This document shows, one piece after another, positions 24,401 through 36,400 of a DNA stretch of 64,000 bases (the stretch's first letter is position 1; each line of letters opens with the position of its first letter). Source of the stretch: Tetrastigma voinierianum (taxonomy: Eukaryota > Streptophyta > Magnoliopsida > Vitales > Vitaceae); assembly GCA_016808115.1 (NCBI GenBank), contig JAEQBH010003857.1, positions 186,001-250,000 of the forward strand, given 5' to 3'. The notes under the pieces are model-generated. The model saw nothing but the letters and a program-made list of their open reading frames with translations, did no database searches and was not told the DNA's origin. Both the position numbers and the translations under genes were made by a program.

Positions 24401-27400
24401 TAAATCATAGCAAGTTCTTAAAAACAAATATGCAAATACTATTGGTGAAGGAAATCCATAAAAATAGCATTCTATAAGTCAACTCCAACATATGCTATTC
24501 TTGTAAGCACTACTAAATTTATATTTATTTAACATAAATAATTATTAACATGACAATAAGATGATAAAGCCACAACCCTCCTTTGTGGTAACTGAAAGCT
24601 TGCATGACATGCGCCACCCAAACAAATGAGTACAGAGGACAAGTTTTAGCTAAGACATTGCATCACCAGTCTATCAGAACATTAGGTCTCCAAGTTATTT
24701 GTTATACATTTATAGCAAGGCTTGAGCCTGCAAAAGAAAAAATGTTATTTTTTGAAATTGCTCTCTGTCACAAGCATTTAGCTTCATCTAAATCGACCTT
24801 CAATGAGAATTTACAAATTCAAGAGCCAAATGAATGAACCATAAACGGTAGCCAACTATGCTAGAGAAACAAAACCCATCTTTGATATCTACTCTCCATC
24901 CTCCCTTGATCAGATCTCGGTTAATATAATAGTGATTGTTTTATTAATTGCTAAACATGCTTATAAAGTTCAAAACTTACAACAGCAGACCATATGAGAG
25001 GATGCTGCTTCAAAGTTGTACTAATACTGGCTTAGAAATCATGCAAGTATGATGCTTCCACGACTACCTTAGCCCAAGTAAGCTCCCTCTCTGAAGAATT
25101 ACCATCACAGAGCTCAATATAACCTACAAGTAGATTATCAACTTTAGTCAGAGATCATTACCATAACGAATGGTTAAAAGGCAGATACAAATTTGCTTTA
25201 AATTGTACTCACCATCTGCAAATGTGAAGTCCTTTACATGTTTCATGTCCAAATCTCTTAGATTAATTATGTATGATGATTCAACACGAGCTGAAACTGC
25301 ACTTCCAGAACCCAAAGCATCCTCATCCCCAACCAAACCATAACCAGCCTAACAATTAAAATCCAAAATTGAAATTGGAACAGAAAGAAATGCTGGAAAG
25401 GTTGAACTTCAATCTTTCAAAATTTCATCAAAGTGAAGGCTCCTATTTTCCAAGAAAGAATCATCCATGACATAATGAAGACAAAGAGGCATTTGTTGAA
25501 GCCAACCACGCCAGACCAGAACTGTGTAAATAAGATGGATGGGATTAGTTTGGAAGTTGTAAATATTTGATTTAGTTAGTTAACCTTATCCCTGATTTAA
25601 AAGGATTGTTTAGTTAGTCTTTTTTGCTGATTTATTGGCATTGAGTTATATCTTTTCTAGTGATTAGTATCTTAGTTTTGTGGGGATTTAGTTGACTGCT
25701 GTTAGCCTATGGTTACCTTGGCTAATGTTGTTAAATTAATTAATAATGTCCTCATCTTTTCACATGGTATCAAATCCAGATCCTCGGGATATTTTCTTTT
25801 CCTCCTTGATTGCGGATTTCCTTTAGGTAAATTTTTTTGTCCACACTGAGACTTGAATGTTGAACTCCAAAAACCCTCCTCATCCCTTTACCACTTGACC
25901 TAAGCCTCAACAAATATATTTTTTGTTTGCAATCATGTTCATTGGAATTGCCACAATTCCCTATATTCCTCTTTTTTTCTTTTTTCTTTTTCTAAAACGG
26001 AGTACCTTGAAGCCATATATTACCTCTTTATTTCAGAATTCATTGCCAATTGCAAAGGTTTTTTGTTCAGCCCGAACTCTCTTGTTTGCCTTATTTTCCT
26101 TGGAATTCACTACCCAGAATATTTGTTTTTGTTGTCTATTTCCTCTCACAACATCATCGTGTCTGATGCAATTGAGATGTCCAACACAATCTAAGATTCA
26201 AGTAACAGACACCTAGCACAGTTGTAGCAAAAGATTTCCAGAATATTCAACCATTTTATAGGTTGAATGGAAATAACATACTTCAAGTAATCTCAAGTTG
26301 TTCAAACATTTCTGCAAGGAAAGGACAAATCAAGTCATCCCCTTGGAAAGGATCCAAAATCAAGGTTAAAGAAGTTCGATACCTAGGATGAAGAGGATTT
26401 TATGGCAATCTCATGACTGTAGGTGATGATGCCTGAAGTATAGTACCTCCATGTTCATGGAGACAATATGAGATATTTAGGACATGTGTAGTGTAAAAAT
26501 ATTCAAGGTTTGTGATGCTGCCCAAATTAATGATATCAGTACCAGAATCTTGACTACTAAATAGGGTAATTGCTCTTTACTGAATACCTCAATATATAAA
26601 AAAACTTGTTGTAAGAATTGGATCATTATCAATGTACAAAGATGAAATGCAATAAAGATGTTAACATTCTTATGAGATTCATGAGGAAAGAATTCATACT
26701 TTTCTTGCTGAGTTTCATGCTATTTTTATGTATAACATAATAATATATTAAATAAGCATTAAGGAAATACCAAGGAAGGATAAAAAATCCTCCCAAAACG
26801 AAGAACTAAATAATTGGCACCTCCAAAATACTAAATAACAGTTGTACCCCATAAGTCAATTGTATAAAACCACCTCTCCTTAGTAGTCCACTCCTTTGGC
26901 ATCCAATCAAGTTAGATTGAATAATCATGAAAGTTGTGATGTGTTAAAGGCATGATATTCATATTAAATCCAAATCCTACAAGCTTTAACTTTTAGGAGA
27001 GTTGGTCGTTTAACATGGTATCAGAGTCTGATTTGGCAGGAGGTCCTAGGTTCAAGTCACCTCGTTGCAATTTATTCCCCAATTGTTGATTTGAAAGTCC
27101 ATGAAGGACTCCATTTGGTTTGTTTGACTCTCCACGTGCGGGTATAGGGTTGCACGTGAGGGAGGGTGTTAAAGGCATATATTCATATTAAATCTAAATC
27201 CTACAAGCTTGACTTTTTAGGAGAGTTGGTCGTTTAACATGGTGCACCTTCCATCATTGGTTGTAACCATTGGAATAATCTGCAGCATGGAAAGTAGGAG
27301 ATGGGTCATGTTAAAACCTCAACCAGTAGACAGTTCTGCTATGGTGGTAAGGGGGGTACTGAGTGGTGGAGCATATCACCAACTAAAAACTTATTCTGGT

Positions 27401-30400
27401 GGACCGACAAATGAAAGTGGTCGGTCAGAGATGTCAAAGACTAGAAACAAAGATCCACTGGTGTGTAATTATTGAAAATTACCATCAGATGCTGGGGGAA
27501 AATGTTGAAAACTACATGGTAAGCCCTCAAATTTTCAAAATACTTAAACATACTGCAGAAACTGGATGACAAAGAATGGACCAGAAAAGTTCTTGACATT
27601 TTATGCAACCAGGAGCATAGTTCTAAAAGGCGCTAGGCACACCTAGGCGCAGAAATAATCACTGCAACATAGCAACATATTGGTAAATTATGTCTGGTGT
27701 GTTCGAAAAGAACTATTTTTAATAAAAATCCAAAAATTTAAAGTGAGTGGAAAATGTTGTAGATTGCCTGAATACAGAAAAACAGGAATTTTTGAAATTA
27801 TTTTTGATCAGTAAGCGGAGAATATATTAAAGAAAAGAGCCTGAGCTCCCAAAGAGTACCTGAAGGGGTACAAAAGGAGAATACCTCCACCCTCACCTAT
27901 ACCCCAACCAAGTTAAAAAATCTACCAAAGAACTTAAGTTATCAGCTCTAAACAACTTAGCCCAGGACCATAAGGTGAACAAAAAAGATGATTTCATCCT
28001 GAAAGTAGAGGGAATTTCATTCTCAAAAGCCGCCCTATTTCTTTCAATCCATAGCGTCCAAAATAAACAAAGAGGGGCCTTGACCAAATTCTTTCCGTTT
28101 TTCAACGCTAAGCCTTGCCAGCGAGGGTGACGAACCGTTAAGGGGAACGCCGATTACAACCGCGATGGCGAAAAAGGTTCCACAACATCTTAGCTTTTGA
28201 ACAATGAATGGCAAATGGTCTATTGTTTCCTCCTCCTCTTCGCATAAAAACACATTTTACGAGGAGATTCCTCTTATCTTTAATTGGTGGCGTAAACACC
28301 TTGCGGGGGCTTCGAGCAAAGAAACCCATCTTGGGGGGAACAATTGGGTTCCAAATGGAATGCCAAGGGAAATCTGTAGGGATAGAATGCATTAGAAAAT
28401 CTGGTACACATGGTCATTGCGAAACCATCGAACTGGTCTCCTTTAAATAGAGTAATCCTCTGAAGGAATTACAATTTTCTTGCTATGAAGGGCCCGAAGG
28501 AACCTTTCTACCTCCTCCATTTCCCAATCGTTAAATGGTCTTTTTCTGGAATCTGAGGACGACCCCGAATGACCTCGAGTCCCGAGCCTCTGCTGATCGT
28601 TTGCTTTGATCTACCAAATTGACAGGAAGGCATTACTCGTCGTCCCCGCGCCCAGGATCTAACGGAAGCCGAGCCTCAGGCCGTTGCCTAATGAAGCGAG
28701 GAAGAGTTTTGAAGCGATCCATTCTTTACTAATTTCTTTCCATAACTTGGTGCCATAACCTCCCTAATGTCGTGTATTCAACCACCATTGCCCTCCCAGG
28801 TTGGTCTTTGATCACCGTACGCGAAATCCTCTCATTGTAAGCCGCCAACACCGCTTACAAAGCAGGCAATATTCATCTTAGAAAGGCTTAACCCCAGACC
28901 CCCTTGACTTTTTGGAAGCGAGCCGTTTTCAAATTGACGGAGTGAGGTTTTTTACTCTTTAAATTGCCCCACCAAGAAAATCTCTCTGAATCTTCTCTGA
29001 CCTTGAACAAACAATCTTCGGCATTACGGTGAGAGAAAAGAAAGTAATGGGAAGGCTAGGCAGTACTCAGAATGAGTGTGATCCTCCCCACTTTGAGATA
29101 TCTTGTCTTTTCAGGTTACTGACCTTCTTAAATGGCCGATGGAATCTAGACCCTAAGCCACATGAGGCGCACCAAGTGGAAGGCCCAAGTATGTTGAGGG
29201 GAGGGACCCCGCATCCAAGCTCTGACGCTAACTCCTCCACATTGTCTACTCTACCTAGAGGGATAATCACACTTTTCAACAGATTAATCTTGAGCACGAA
29301 GGAAGCTAAACCAAATCAAGGTCCATCTCGGAAATACATTAGTTGCTCAGAGTTGGCTTCGCAAAACAGGATAGTATCATCAGCATATAAAAGATGGGAA
29401 ATGCAATATCCCTCATCTCTTCAGAAAACCTCTGACGAGATGAAATTGCCTTCCAGTGTGCGCCGCCTCGGCTCGGGAGCTTCATTCCGATGACAAGGTA
29501 GGGGGAAGAGAGGATCTCCTGTCTCCCTGAGCCTGCGGAGGCTCTGAACCAGTAGAAGAGCCGTTAGCAAACGGAAAGAAGGCGTGGAGATGCACCATTT
29601 AATCGATTAATCCACAGAGCGAACCCCATTCTTTCCATAATCTGAAGCAGAAAATCCCATCTTATGTGATCATAAGCCTTTTCAATATCCAGTTTACAGA
29701 GAATCCCATTCTCTTTCCTTCTTAGAATAGAATCCACTGCCTCTTGAGAAATTATAAGTTTCCTCAACACCATATAATGAAAATAAGTTCAAAGATGGTG
29801 ATCCTTTAAGTAGTGTCGTCTGAAACTTATTAAAAAAGTAGTGTCGTCACGAAAACCAACTGCGAAGCCTTAAGTATTATCATTTGCAAACCATAAACAA
29901 ACTTTGAACACACATACGAGGATCGACTTTTACACACCATTGGACCTCTTGCTGAAAGATTCTGTGACCTCTTTAGTGAAACCACTGCGGACCCTCAACG
30001 ATTGCATAGATTTGAAACGAGGGGTAAATCGGGGCGAAAGCGCGCACGCGAAAATAAAACTAAAATAATATAAAGGTAGACGGTAATGTAAGAGTCGGAT
30101 GAAGTTAAACGAATTTCATTTGCATCATGAGCGAAAATGATCCACGATGGAAATAACTGCATATTGATCGAGCCTGGCACCTAGATGCTCCACTTTATGA
30201 ATTATTTCCCATACCCTGACCATAATCCATCATTCGTAATGATTATTAATAAGAACACCTTCACGCATACCTCGAGTAAAGAATGAAAATCTTTAGATAG
30301 TGAAAAAGGTTATTTTTTTATTTATAGATAAGAAATTTTGCCGTGAAAAAGCAGCGAGGGCAATGAGCGAGCGTATCTGGGGAGTATACGAGAAGACCGC

Positions 30401-33400
30401 GGGGCTGTCTGAAAGAAACTAAAGAAAAAAAAAAACCTGAAGCGAAAACTCACGGCCCAGTGGGCACAGCCATAAACAACAGGTACATACAAACGAGACT
30501 CGGAATTCTATTAAATTTGCTCCATGAGTGTAGAAAAAATGAAAGAGACTTTCAGCCTATGGTGGAGAACTCTTCACTACCAAAAAAGACTAAAATGTTT
30601 CTTTCTCCTTCAATTACTACAGAACAAGCAAAGAGTGTGACAGTTTTCCTTTCCTCCTTTCTCACGAGGGTTTTCCCGCAGTGCTTGATCTCTGATCTTG
30701 TGAGGCGAAACCCGGCAACTTACCATAACTTTTAATGATGCAAGAAAAGATGCTAAAAGGATGATTAATATGTCTGTAAACTTTCTAGTAACTGCATTCT
30801 AGATGACCTGTACCATTTTCTAAGTGACCTCACATTCGGCAAAAAATTTCACAAGGCAAATATAGAACATAAAGTAGATAATAACCCACCATACCAAAAA
30901 AAAAAAAAAAAAGGAAAGGAGGAAAAAAGAATCACATGCAAGCAAAGAAATATATTAAAAGAGCCTAACTTATGGACCCACCAAAACAAACAAAACATAT
31001 ACATGGCGTGAAAGGGCATGGAAGCAAAGAGAAAAAAGGGCTGACACTCTTTTAGTTGAGGCTATATATTCCAGCTAATAGAGTAAAATTATGTCCTCAT
31101 TAGGACTTGAACCTTGAACCTCCATAAACCGGCTTAGCCCATAATACTTAGCAAAGTGCGTAGCACCATTTGGTATTCTAAGTAGCCAAATGATACATCA
31201 TAGTCGACCTCATAAATTTTAATGGCAATGTCCAAAGCGTTTAAGCCCCACAATTTCAGTGTGGTTTTATCCTTTACCTATACCATTTCCTCTAAGATGC
31301 GACAGCAAACCATTTGATTAGTTTTTGCATCTAATCAATCCAAATCTTTATTTACTACCTGAGAATTATTGCATGGTATAGAGTCAATCATTTACTTTTA
31401 ACAAGCTAACATTCTTGTTTACCACATCACCAAACACCAACCCTTTGTCTTGAGACATCTTAGTCATTACTTAGGCCTTAAAGGAACTCAATAGTTAATA
31501 TAGTAAGGGTAGATATCAACACAGAAAACTGATACGCCACGATAGATTAATCTTAACCTTTTCACCTATCTTTGTATAACACACAATAAGGATATCTCCT
31601 TATTTTATTTCCATTTTTCCCTTGGCTAGTTTAGTTTATAGGAAGCATATGACAAAAGAGCAAGGAAATACGATGAGATGCAATGTTTCAGTGTTAAGAG
31701 ATCGAACTTTTACTGATTATAAAATGATAAAGTAGTTCGAAAAATGCTGTGATCCATGATAACAAAAAGAAGATTTAAAGAATGCATTCGTTAATAAATG
31801 AAACTTATTTCTATATCCATAAACAACATTAATAAAAAAGTTCTAAGAAATATATACCAACCCATTTATACTTTTTTTTTTTAAGGATATAACGTAGCTC
31901 CCACAAATCAAGATAGCATTTCGGAATTCCAGTTAACAATTAATGAGCATATAAATGCAAGAGATTTTGATGAACTTAGCAATTGCAAAATGTATGATTC
32001 ATGACATTTACATACTTTTATTTACATTTTGTTGAGAATCAGGCAAGTAACTACCCCAACAAGATCGTCGGAGCTTGCTCTCCTCCCTGGTGGAAGAATC
32101 TCCGGAAAAAACCTCCCGTCGCCTCACGCTGTCGGAATCTCTGTGATGTCTCATGCCGGCTGGCGTGAAGGCGGCGTGGCTCCTTTCACCACATCGGCCT
32201 GCAGGCTGCGCCTCTGTGGGTCTACGAAGCCTAGACCCTGTTCCTCCCATCGACCCACACCAAGAGTGGTTTTCAAGCCTTTTTGTATGCAGGCCCTTTG
32301 ACTCAGATTTTCTTCTACATTTTTGAGGCCACGCTTTGTAACAGCCATCTCTCACCTTGAGGATCACAGTAGATCCCTCTTGTGCTTGGAGTGCTGTTGT
32401 TTAGCGAGTTTCACTTCATAGCTGCGAGGAAGCTTATCCACACCTTCGGGAGTTATTCTCTCAGCGAGTATAAGTACCTCCCACCTCACTCAACTGACGG
32501 AAATGCATCCCGGTTACGTCTATTGCCCAGGCCGTGTACCTCACGCACGCTCACATTCATTTGGACCTGAATTCTTGATTCTGAGGCCTCTAATCATACT
32601 TACGTAATAAGTCTTTCTTCCCACATACTAACATCACATTTACCCGTGATTACTTTAGCTAATAAATCTGAGCCATGGATAAAGGTGGTTCGGCATGTCC
32701 TCTTCCTTCCATACCTCTTACTTACATCATTTATGTTCTGATTCTCCTTTGTCGATTTCTCGGTAAAAAAGTTGACTCGTGACCTTAATTGTTTGATTAC
32801 GCACTACAATAATTAAATCTGCGGATTGAAATGCAGGAAGGGCGGTGGCATAGGGCGTGAGTTTAGGGCCTCTTTCATCTTGGCTTCGCCTTCATCTTCT
32901 CTTGTTTGCTACGCGGATCTCTCCTTATTCACTTAGTCACGCTGGTCATCCGAATATTTCAGTTTTGATTTATAGTTCCTACGTTTATCAGTTTGTCCTC
33001 GGTGGTGTGGTCACATGTCGGCAGGAAGCAACCTCTGTCTATTCCCCCAGCGATACGAACCCGATGGACAAAGTCTTTATTTGTCCACAACGATGTTTGG
33101 GGTCACTTCGGGCGAGTCTACCTTGGGGTTTCGATACTTTGTTACTTTTATAGATGATTATTCTTGTTGTATTTGGCTATTTTTAATGAAAACTCGAACT
33201 GAGTTATTCTATATTTTCCAGAAGGCCCATGCTGAAATTCGAACTCAATTTAATACTTCAATTCATATCCTACGAAGTGATCATGCCAAGGAATATCTTT
33301 CAAGACCATTCTCCTCTTTTTTGTCCTCACATGGGATTCTTCGTCAGTCCTCTTGCACTTACACTCCTCGACACTAATAAGTAAACGACGCAGAGAAGCT

Positions 33401-36400
33401 GTCATTTGGTTGAAGCCCCTTTCGCACTCTCCTACTCGTCATGGGTTCCTCGACATTTTAAGGGGATGCCACGCGTGACCCCACTTGTTGATCAATCATA
33501 ACTTATGCGTCCTCGTCTTAACATGATAAAATTTCTCATTCCATTCTTCTTTCAAACCAACCTCTCTTCTGCCTTCCCCCTCGTGTCTTTGGTTGTGTTT
33601 GTTTGTCCATATTCTTACTCTTTAACAAGACAAGCTTTCAGCCAAAGCCATGAAGTTTGTCTTCCTTGAATGACCACAAACTGGGTGCTCTCGTTGCTAC
33701 TCTCTGATACACATCGATACTTTGTCTCTGATGTAACATTTTTTGATAATTCTTCTATGTTTCCTATTAACCACCCTCTCGGTTCTGATGTCATATACTT
33801 CTTTATCTGATCTAGGATCTACCTCCACTATACCTTGGTGCCTCCTGGCCAGCTGGTTTGCGTGCCAGCCAGCGTGCGACACGGGCCTCGGCGGACTCAT
33901 CTCATATGGCACCCTCCTCCACGACAGGTCTTTAGTCTCCAGCTAACGCCGAATTTGTCATTGAAGGTACTCGTTCCTCTCGTAACCTCCATCCTATTTA
34001 TAATTTCCTGACTTATCATTGTTTATCTACCTCATACTCTGCCTTTGTTTCCACGGTCTTGTTTTACGTTCCCTGGCCATGAGACTACATCCATCCAGGT
34101 AGAAAGCAGGCTATGGTTGAGAAATAGTTTGCTCTACATTCTAGTGGCACTTGAGACACGGTTGCTTTGCACTGCGCACGAAACACCTGACGGATGTCGT
34201 TATGATTGTATCGGTGAAGATTGCCCCTAATGGTCGAGTGGATCGTCTTAAGGCTCGATTAGTTGCAAATGGTTACACTCAAGTCATGGTTTCGACTATT
34301 ATGATACATTTTCCCCTGTCACCAAGATTGCCTATGTTCGTCTTCTCCTATCTTTGGCTGCTATGCAATCTTGGCCTTTGTATCAGTTGGACATCAAAAA
34401 TGCCTTCTTACATGGCAACCTAGCAGAGGAGGCCTAAGGACTTAGGAAAACTCAAGTATTTTCTAGGGATTGAGATAGCTCGATCTAAATCCAGTGTGAT
34501 TATGAATTAAAGAAAGTATGCCTTGGAAATATTAAAAGATACAAGTATGCTAGATTGCAAGCAGTAGATCTTTCACATGGATCAGAATGTCGGCTCGTAC
34601 TAGGACGAGTGTCACCTGCATGATTTTTTGCTCATGTGTGCGGCGCATGGAACCCACACAGGCAACCTTCTCTCCCAGTACCTCACGCTCTCTGAACCAC
34701 AAAGGCGTCTGAGGCTCTCTGGCTAGTATTTTTATTAGCTCTTTAAAATCTGAGACTCTCTTGCAAAGGCTCCCACATGGTCAGGATGCTCAATGTTGTC
34801 TATGGATCCAATTCTCAATACTTTGCCAAGTGAGCACACAAGCTTTTTATATAGGCTACCGAGGAGTCCTAATACTGGGGTCTTGATATCTGTAGGCGCG
34901 AATGTTGCAGGCTAGGAGTTTTCCCCAATCAAGACTCTAGCACGACCGTGTAAATTCCTCTTAGATTAGGAGTCTTTCCTTATCAGGACTCCTTATGTCA
35001 TAGGTCTCCTTATGCCGTAGGACTCCTTGTCTTTAGCAGAGACTCCTTGTACCCTGAGGCGCATGCTCAGGGACTCCTTGTTGCACTCGATTAGGAGATT
35101 CTTGCGACTAAGCCTTACATTGCTGTCTCTGCAGGCGGGTTTTCCCAGCTCACGATCTGTAGCCGGCTTCAATGTCGCAACTCATGGCCCCTATAAGCCG
35201 TGAGTGTCATGACTACTACTGTGCGCGACCCAGCTAAGTCGAATGCTTGCCTTCCTCTTATCGTGTGGCTCACGTAGCAGAGCAACAAACTTCTCATCTA
35301 TGTCGACACTTGCTCCCTCGATCTGCCTTGATCCCCTTCCTTCCCAGTCGCTCCTTGTTTCACAGCTGGCGCCTCTGTAGTGGAGCTGAGTCATGATCGG
35401 GGCTAACGAAGGGCGCCTGCGTGATCGGGAGATATCGAGAAGACTTGTGGGGAAAACTAAACTATCTCACCGTCACGGGCCAGACATTTCCTTTCGGTGA
35501 AGTGTTGTTAGCCAATTTTACCATCCTGATGTGATAGCCACTAGGATGATGCGGTCGTATCCTCTTTGTTATATTAAGAACACCGGGCGAATGGTGATAT
35601 ATGAAAACATAGGTCACGCAGTTGTCGGATGTATTTGTGATGGTGGTCGGGTTCACCCATACGGATAGGCGCTCCTTCTGGTGTTATTGTGTTTATTGGT
35701 GGAAACCTGGTATCTACGGAAAGAGTAAACGACATGTTTGGCGGTCGAGTGTTGGGCGAATCACAGAAACACAGCAACTTTGGCGACATGTTGAGCTCGT
35801 ATGAAACCGACATCTTCTTCGGGAGCTAAGATTTGCGGGAAGAATGAGCAACGAATGGCGACTAATAATAATCAAGCTCTCTCCATATCGCATCAGCCCG
35901 GATCTTTCTGAAAGGCCATAAGTGCATTGTCACTTCATTTGAAGAAAAATAGCATCCCGATCTGTTGACTCACCGTTTTGTAAGGCTGGTGGCGTATAAT
36001 GCGCCAGCGCTTAATATTCTGAATTCTAAGATCTGAATTAAGTACATTTGTAACAAGCTCGGTTCATTTGACCTTTATGCTCCTGACTTAAGAAGTGTTG
36101 AGAATCAAAGATATTCCTAGATATTCTTTGGTTTATCTCCTACCTTTTTTGTACATTATCCTCATTCCTTTTACACTTTATTTTGTTTCCTTTTTGTTCC
36201 ATTATTTTGTGTGTATATATATATATATAGGTGTCTCTCTACTATGTAACTCACTCATTCAATAAAGAAAAGCATTCTTTTCTTCTCTCAATATATATAT
36301 ATATATAGGTGTCTCTCTACTATGTAACTCACTCATTCAAGAAAAGCATTCTTTTCTTCTCTCATTTCACACATTTACTTTCAAAAATCAAGATGGGCCA

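Larger units (their letters stand above)
32030..36371 (+). mobile_element. Ty1-copia element D, 5' LTR almost deleted
   Basis: The exact 5-bp duplication CATTT (32025-32029 and 36372-36376) fixes both ends. The 3' LTR is 36096-36371 (TGTTGAGAATC..TTTCACA). At the 5' end only its first 11 bases (32030-32040) remain before internal sequence. Internal parts: leader (32.04-32.4 kb), gag scraps, integrase with FRYFVTFIDDYSCCIWLFLM and SSHGILRQSSC (33.1-33.36 kb), linker and early reverse transcriptase (34.0-34.43 kb), then an abrupt jump to DLGKLKYFLGIEIARS at about 34439 that skips the YVDD region, a solo gypsy LTR, and RNase H (35.41-36.06 kb). It is antisense to CPSF160. Confidence 0.9.

Noticed and set aside
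27016..27070. A tRNA gene
   Set aside because: Only a T-arm-like word is present; no acceptor stem, D-arm or anticodon arm could be traced.
29029..29493. Plus-strand 154-codon open frame
   Set aside because: It is the shadow of the LINE reverse transcriptase on the minus strand, which has readable YADD and VDNVEELA motifs.
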